DNA from: Bacteroidetes bacterium B1(2017)
Lineage (GTDB): Bacteria > Bacteroidota > Bacteroidia > UKL13-3
DNA length: 64,000 nt
Direction of reading: 5' to 3'
NCBI GenBank assembly: GCA_002256395.1
Contig: NKJG01000003.1
Location: forward strand, 124,001-188,000
In this document: one piece after another, positions 60,552 to 64,000 of the stretch
How positions within the stretch are numbered: position 1 is the first letter of the stretch
How the letters are laid out: every line of letters begins with the position of its first letter
Notes under the pieces: model-generated
Databases searched by the model: none
The model's input: the letters and a program-made list of their open reading frames with translations, nothing else
What the model was told of the DNA's origin: nothing
Translations under genes and position numbers: made by a program

Positions 60552-62822
60552 TTAGCCCTTCTTCTTCAATACTATTTTCTTTTGATGAAACTCATAAGCT
60601 GCTTCTAATACCTTGGTGTAATTTTCCCATTTGCTCTTGGGGTCAAACTGGTTTTTATAGGTTTTGGTGGTTTTAATATGCAATTGGTTCCCTTTTACCT
60701 CGGCTTCTGCCAAAAACGATGCCGATTCATTATCAACGTTCATCTTAAGCGAATTTGGGTCTTCTACCGTATAGCCTTCAGGTATTTCAAAGTTCATCTC
60801 ATCTACAAAGTGTCTGCTGTAGTTTTGGTAAATGTCAAAATCGCGCTTCATATCTTCTGGCTTCAATTCTAATTGCGATCCAATGAGTGTTCCCACAGAA
60901 ACCAAGTAATTTGGACCAGCTTGGGCAATAAGGTTTTTAAATTCGGTGTTTATCTTAAACTCAAGTATAGGCGATTCATCATACCTGCCGTCCGAAACCA
61001 ATTCAAAATCACTCACCTTTTCTACCTCAAACTTTTGGTCTTCAAACATCTCTTTTAAATTCTCCATGCCATTCTTCCATTCCTTTTCTTCTTGCTCTTT
61101 TTGGATAAGGTTAGTTGTGGTAGTAGAATCATTGCCTCTGCCAACTTTATGTAGGTCGTTTTTTACCAACTCTCCTTTAAATAAAACCTTGTCATAATAA
61201 TCGTATTTGGGCATTCCTTTGGCTAAAATGTGTTTCTTAAGAAGCACATTTTCAAAGTTTGCATCTAGTTTAATCGTACTTATTTCTTTCGTGTAATTAT
61301 CCTCTAAACTGCTTTCTGGAAGTGGGGCAAGTTTAATATCCTTACATAAGTCTATGGTAGATTGCGGACTAGGATAAAACAAGGCTTGGCTACCTTGAAG
61401 CTCTGCTGGTATTTCATTGGGAAGGCTATTTTGATTGAAGTAAAAAATATACACAGGCTTTTCTGCAAATACTTTTAATCCTTTTCTTATTTCTGCTGGG
61501 TGGCAAACTTTGTCTATTTCACAATAGTTTTTTGAAACACTTGCAATGCTTTCATAGTTTATTGATAATCCATTTAAAACACCTACAAATACATTGAAAA
61601 ACAAGTCTTCATTCATAATCACTTGTTCTTCATTTTTTTTATGTGTGGAAGTATCTTTTAATGCTTTGGCCAATTCCTTCTCATGCAGTATTGCAAGGGT
61701 AGTGGTGCGCAAATAGTAATAGGCTTTGTTTATCAGTTCGGTTTTGTTTTCTGGTTTAATAGCTAGCAATTTTAGGTAGTCTAGCGTGCTGTTTTTTAAA
61801 TCCTCTGCCTGCTTTTTGTCCTCTATTGTTTCGTGTTTGGCTAGCTCAACAATTGAAATAGGGCTTAGATTGGTATCTATTTTATCGTCTAAATAAGTCA
61901 ATTTCAAGGGTGGCTTTTTTAGAAGTACCACCTTAAAGTAGGCGAGGTTTTTATTAGGCCTATCAAAGTATTCTTCCTTAAAGGTGTTTCTAATACTATC
62001 CTCAAAAGTAAACACTCGGTAACCATCAGGTCTTACTTCAATCTGTGGCTTTGGCGAATTGTTTATGGTATGAGCAAAGATGGAATAATTAGGAGGTACT
62101 GTTATGGCATAACGTTGGAAAACCACTGGGTAATCATCGCAAAATACGCCCAAAATTGGATATGATTTTACGGCTAAAGGTGTATAGGTAATTCCAAATT
62201 GAACCTTTTGTCTAATGTCAATAATATCTCCAATTTCTAAGCCTTGTATGGGGAGTTTAGTGCAATACTCACCGCTGCCCACAAGGTCAGTGTATACGTC
62301 TGGAATCTTTGTGATTCCTGCAGTCTCTATTTCCTCGGCAAGTTTTGAAATAACAACAGATTTTCTGTCTTTTTTAATTACGTTAACCGTATAAACTGCA
62401 TTACTATTTGAATACAGAATTGAAAAGTTCTCAAGTGCCGATTTGTCCTGAATTAATATTCGCTTTCTTAAAAAGCGAAATAAATGAAGCCCATCAAATT
62501 GATCCGTATAAAATCTATACGAAATAACTTGAGATAAAATCACCGCCGAATTGTTTTTAAAAACTGCAGGTGATTCAAATACATCCATCCCATTTTCTAA
62601 GCCAAATAGGCCCTTTTGTATCTCCTCTTTTTCGAGTTTAATGTTTTTTAATTCAGTGGGACTTATTCGGTTCGATACCTTATTACTGGCACCCTGTTTA
62701 ATATTTAGTTCTTCTTGTTCTAAATATTGCTTTCTCCTTTCAGATGGTTTTTGAGCATATAGGATGGTGTTAAAAAAAACACCTAAACAAAGCACCAATA
62801 AAACAAACCTTAGTTTAGTCAT
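60552..62822 (-). CDS. Secreted DUF3857-like (transglutaminase-associated) protein
   Basis: 756 residues with a signal peptide (to about LYAQ, residue 24). An N-terminal coiled coil (about 25-75) is followed by a beta-rich region like DUF3857: ISYRFYTDQFDGLHLFRF, EIGDIIDIRQKVQFGITY, and YAITVPPNYSIFAHTINN. The middle looks like a transglutaminase-type fold, but I see no clear Cys-His-Asp triad. The C-terminal part has FEIPEGYTVEDPNSL, as in DUF3858. Begins 3 bp after the upstream outer-membrane-protein gene stop. Confidence 0.75.
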   Translation of the reverse strand: MTKLRFVLLVLCLGVFFNTILYAQKPSERRKQYLEQEELNIKQGASNKVSNRISPTELKNIKLEKEEIQKGLFGLENGMDVFESPAVFKNNSAVILSQVISYRFYTDQFDGLHLFRFLRKRILIQDKSALENFSILYSNSNAVYTVNVIKKDRKSVVISKLAEEIETAGITKIPDVYTDLVGSGEYCTKLPIQGLEIGDIIDIRQKVQFGITYTPLAVKSYPILGVFCDDYPVVFQRYAITVPPNYSIFAHTINNSPKPQIEVRPDGYRVFTFEDSIRNTFKEEYFDRPNKNLAYFKVVLLKKPPLKLTYLDDKIDTNLSPISIVELAKHETIEDKKQAEDLKNSTLDYLKLLAIKPENKTELINKAYYYLRTTTLAILHEKELAKALKDTSTHKKNEEQVIMNEDLFFNVFVGVLNGLSINYESIASVSKNYCEIDKVCHPAEIRKGLKVFAEKPVYIFYFNQNSLPNEIPAELQGSQALFYPSPQSTIDLCKDIKLAPLPESSLEDNYTKEISTIKLDANFENVLLKKHILAKGMPKYDYYDKVLFKGELVKNDLHKVGRGNDSTTTTNLIQKEQEEKEWKNGMENLKEMFEDQKFEVEKVSDFELVSDGRYDESPILEFKINTEFKNLIAQAGPNYLVSVGTLIGSQLELKPEDMKRDFDIYQNYSRHFVDEMNFEIPEGYTVEDPNSLKMNVDNESASFLAEAEVKGNQLHIKTTKTYKNQFDPKSKWENYTKVLEAAYEFHQKKIVLKKKG

Positions 62823-62825
62823 GTT

Positions 62826-63584
62826 TTAAAAATTAAGGTATTTATTCAAGGTAAGCGATCCTGCCATTCCCACATTGGATGGGAATTCAATGCCTAAATG
62901 AGAATTGCTATTGGAGGAGGGCATATAGCTTAGCTTTAGTTTAATTTCCATCGCATTTTTGGTTCCCCAATAACTGTAACCAATTAAAATGCTTGGCATA
63001 GAACTAAAACTACTAAAGGTTGGAATGCTTTCAAATGGCGGATTGCCGGCATCACTAATCCCAAAAACTCTATTGTCTAAGCCCAATCCAAAACTATACC
63101 CATTTAATTCTTCACTTGAATAGGTTGAACCTAAGCCATGTTTATAGGTAAAATAAATGGGAAACGACAAGGAACCCACATACTCTTGCTCATAAGATTT
63201 GGTGTATGTAACAGAATTACTTGGGTCAACATAATCAAAATTGAAGGTCTTTTTGCCAGCACTTAAATGAAGTCCTATGGGTATTTCAACAGATAGGCTA
63301 TTCTCATTATTCATCTCTTTAAAATTAAACCTAGGTATATAATACACCGCTCCTATACTTGCTTCATTTAGTTGAGTGATACCTTTTACAGCAACATGCG
63401 TTGAAGAAGTTTCCACTGTTATGTAGGTTGCACTTAGGTCTTTTGCTGGCGTAACATAGGCGTCGGCCAATACCGTAAAGCCTACTTGTTGAAAGAATTT
63501 GTCTTTTGCCGATTGCGCCTGGGCGTTAAAAGAAATGGCAGCTACTAAATTTGCTAGTAGCATTTTTTGTATGTTCATGGCCAT
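62826..63584 (-). CDS. Outer-membrane-type protein, paralogue 1
   Basis: 252 residues, signal peptide to about AQAQ-S. Amphipathic strands (SLSFPIYFTYKHGLGSTYS, YSFGLGLDNRVFGI) and a C-terminal LTLNKYLNF, ending in Phe as outer-membrane barrels do. The stretch at about 145-252 is similar to the next gene to the right (FPIYFTYKHGLGST versus VPLFINFNYGLGST; NKYLNF versus NKFLNF). Tandem duplicates. Met3 (63578) is an alternative start. Upstream of the DUF3857-like gene with a 3-bp gap. Confidence 0.75.
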   Translation of the reverse strand: MAMNIQKMLLANLVAAISFNAQAQSAKDKFFQQVGFTVLADAYVTPAKDLSATYITVETSSTHVAVKGITQLNEASIGAVYYIPRFNFKEMNNENSLSVEIPIGLHLSAGKKTFNFDYVDPSNSVTYTKSYEQEYVGSLSFPIYFTYKHGLGSTYSSEELNGYSFGLGLDNRVFGISDAGNPPFESIPTFSSFSSMPSILIGYSYWGTKNAMEIKLKLSYMPSSNSNSHLGIEFPSNVGMAGSLTLNKYLNF

Positions 63585-63604
63585 AAGAATATGGGTTTGG
63601 TTTC

Positions 63605-64000
63605 TTAAAAGTTTAAAAATTTATTGTAGGAAAGTCTTACCGATAGTCCATTGATAGGACCTGTTCCAGGTATACTATTAATAACTTCTTGCGAAACATG
63701 GGAAGGTAAATAACCAACTTTTAAGTTAATCTCTCTAGCAACAGTTTGTGTCCAAAATCGGTAGCCAATAGTAACTGCGGGCATAAAATATATAGAAGGT
63801 ATTTTTTTGTCACTACCGTTTACTATATCTAGGTCTTTTTGGGTTAAAAAAATGGGTGTGGCATTATCTACCCCTAGGCCAATTGAAATTCCTTTGTTTA
63901 GGTCTGAACCCAATGTGGATCCAAGGCCATAGTTAAAATTAATAAATAGCGGAACACTCAATTTTACCATAGTAGAACATCTTTCAGTTATCGTTCTCAT
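63605..64000 (-). CDS. Outer-membrane-type protein, paralogue 2, start cut by window edge
   Basis: 131 residues visible, open to the last base of the window; the ATG at the edge is probably internal because the paralogue's matching segment has about 140 residues before this point and a signal peptide. Similar to paralogue 1 over the whole visible length (NYGLGSTLGSDLN, GLGVDNATPIF, GYRFWTQT, ending NKFLNF). 20 bp before paralogue 1, same operon. Confidence 0.75.
   Translation of the reverse strand: MRTITERCSTMVKLSVPLFINFNYGLGSTLGSDLNKGISIGLGVDNATPIFLTQKDLDIVNGSDKKIPSIYFMPAVTIGYRFWTQTVAREINLKVGYLPSHVSQEVINSIPGTGPINGLSVRLSYNKFLNF

Noticed and set aside
60367..60555. 62-codon open frame on the plus strand
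   Set aside because: It overlaps the tRNA-Pro gene on the opposite strand; its first 20 codons are the tRNA complement.

Overview
This window is chromosomal DNA from a low-GC member of the phylum Bacteroidota. The evidence is consistent throughout. Five large secreted proteins end in a type IX secretion (T9SS) type A sorting domain. There is a TonB-dependent receptor with an N-terminal carboxypeptidase-like domain. Several genes are preceded by the TAnnTTTG -7 box typical of this phylum, and Shine-Dalgarno sequences are scarce. I cannot name the genus from sequence alone. I see no rRNA, CRISPR array, transposase or prophage.

Layout. 1-4.8 kb: TonB-dependent receptor (cut by the left edge) and a T9SS-exported alpha/beta-hydrolase-fold protein whose nucleophile position is Gly, then a strong terminator. 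4.8-17.2 kb: housekeeping genes: aat, the elongasome cluster mreB-mreC-mreD-mrdA-rodA, purN-purH with an overlapping lipoprotein, ribH, a TPR membrane protein and pdhA. 17.3-20.9 kb: recF and an AsmA-like protein, converging. 20.9-30.1 kb: two giant surface proteins, one with two tandem NodB-like deacetylase units and one with two seven-repeat YCF48-type propellers. Each is bordered by about 480 bp of gene-free DNA carrying a shared repeat element. 30.1-45.7 kb: many small accessory genes (VOC, RibD/DHFR-like, hydrolase, DUF1801, GYD, YciI, cupin, three GNATs), a GH31 glycosidase and a large MscS channel. 45.7-50.1 kb: a holin-X-like pair, then a tight type III polyketide synthase / methyltransferase / flavoprotein / membrane-protein operon. 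50.2-52.2 kb: an NDH-2 gene followed by three small, tightly coupled unknown genes, one only 55 codons long. 52.4-54.9 kb: the DUF2157-DUF4401-GDYXXLXY trio. 55.0-60.2 kb: a kelch-like T9SS protein and an arsEFG-like operon with an ArsR repressor, a permease and a secreted FmdE-like protein. 60.3-64.0 kb: tRNA-Pro, a large DUF3857-like secreted protein and two tandem paralogous outer-membrane-type proteins, the second cut by the right edge.

How the parts fit. The elongasome genes build the lateral cell wall. The T9SS proteins are the cell-surface and secreted enzyme set. The polyketide operon most resembles phenolic-lipid (alkylresorcinol/alkylquinone) pathways. It lies next to a quinone-reducing NADH dehydrogenase and unknown small proteins, which makes 46.7-52.2 kb the most promising stretch for an undescribed system. 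The arsR-arsE-permease-arsF-arsG-fmdE block reads as one organoarsenical or thiol-redox stress module, with two similar putative ArsR operators. Three families of intergenic repeats (TTCGACAAGCTCA palindromes, GTCGCTGGT arrays and CACAAAG palindromes) recur between operons.
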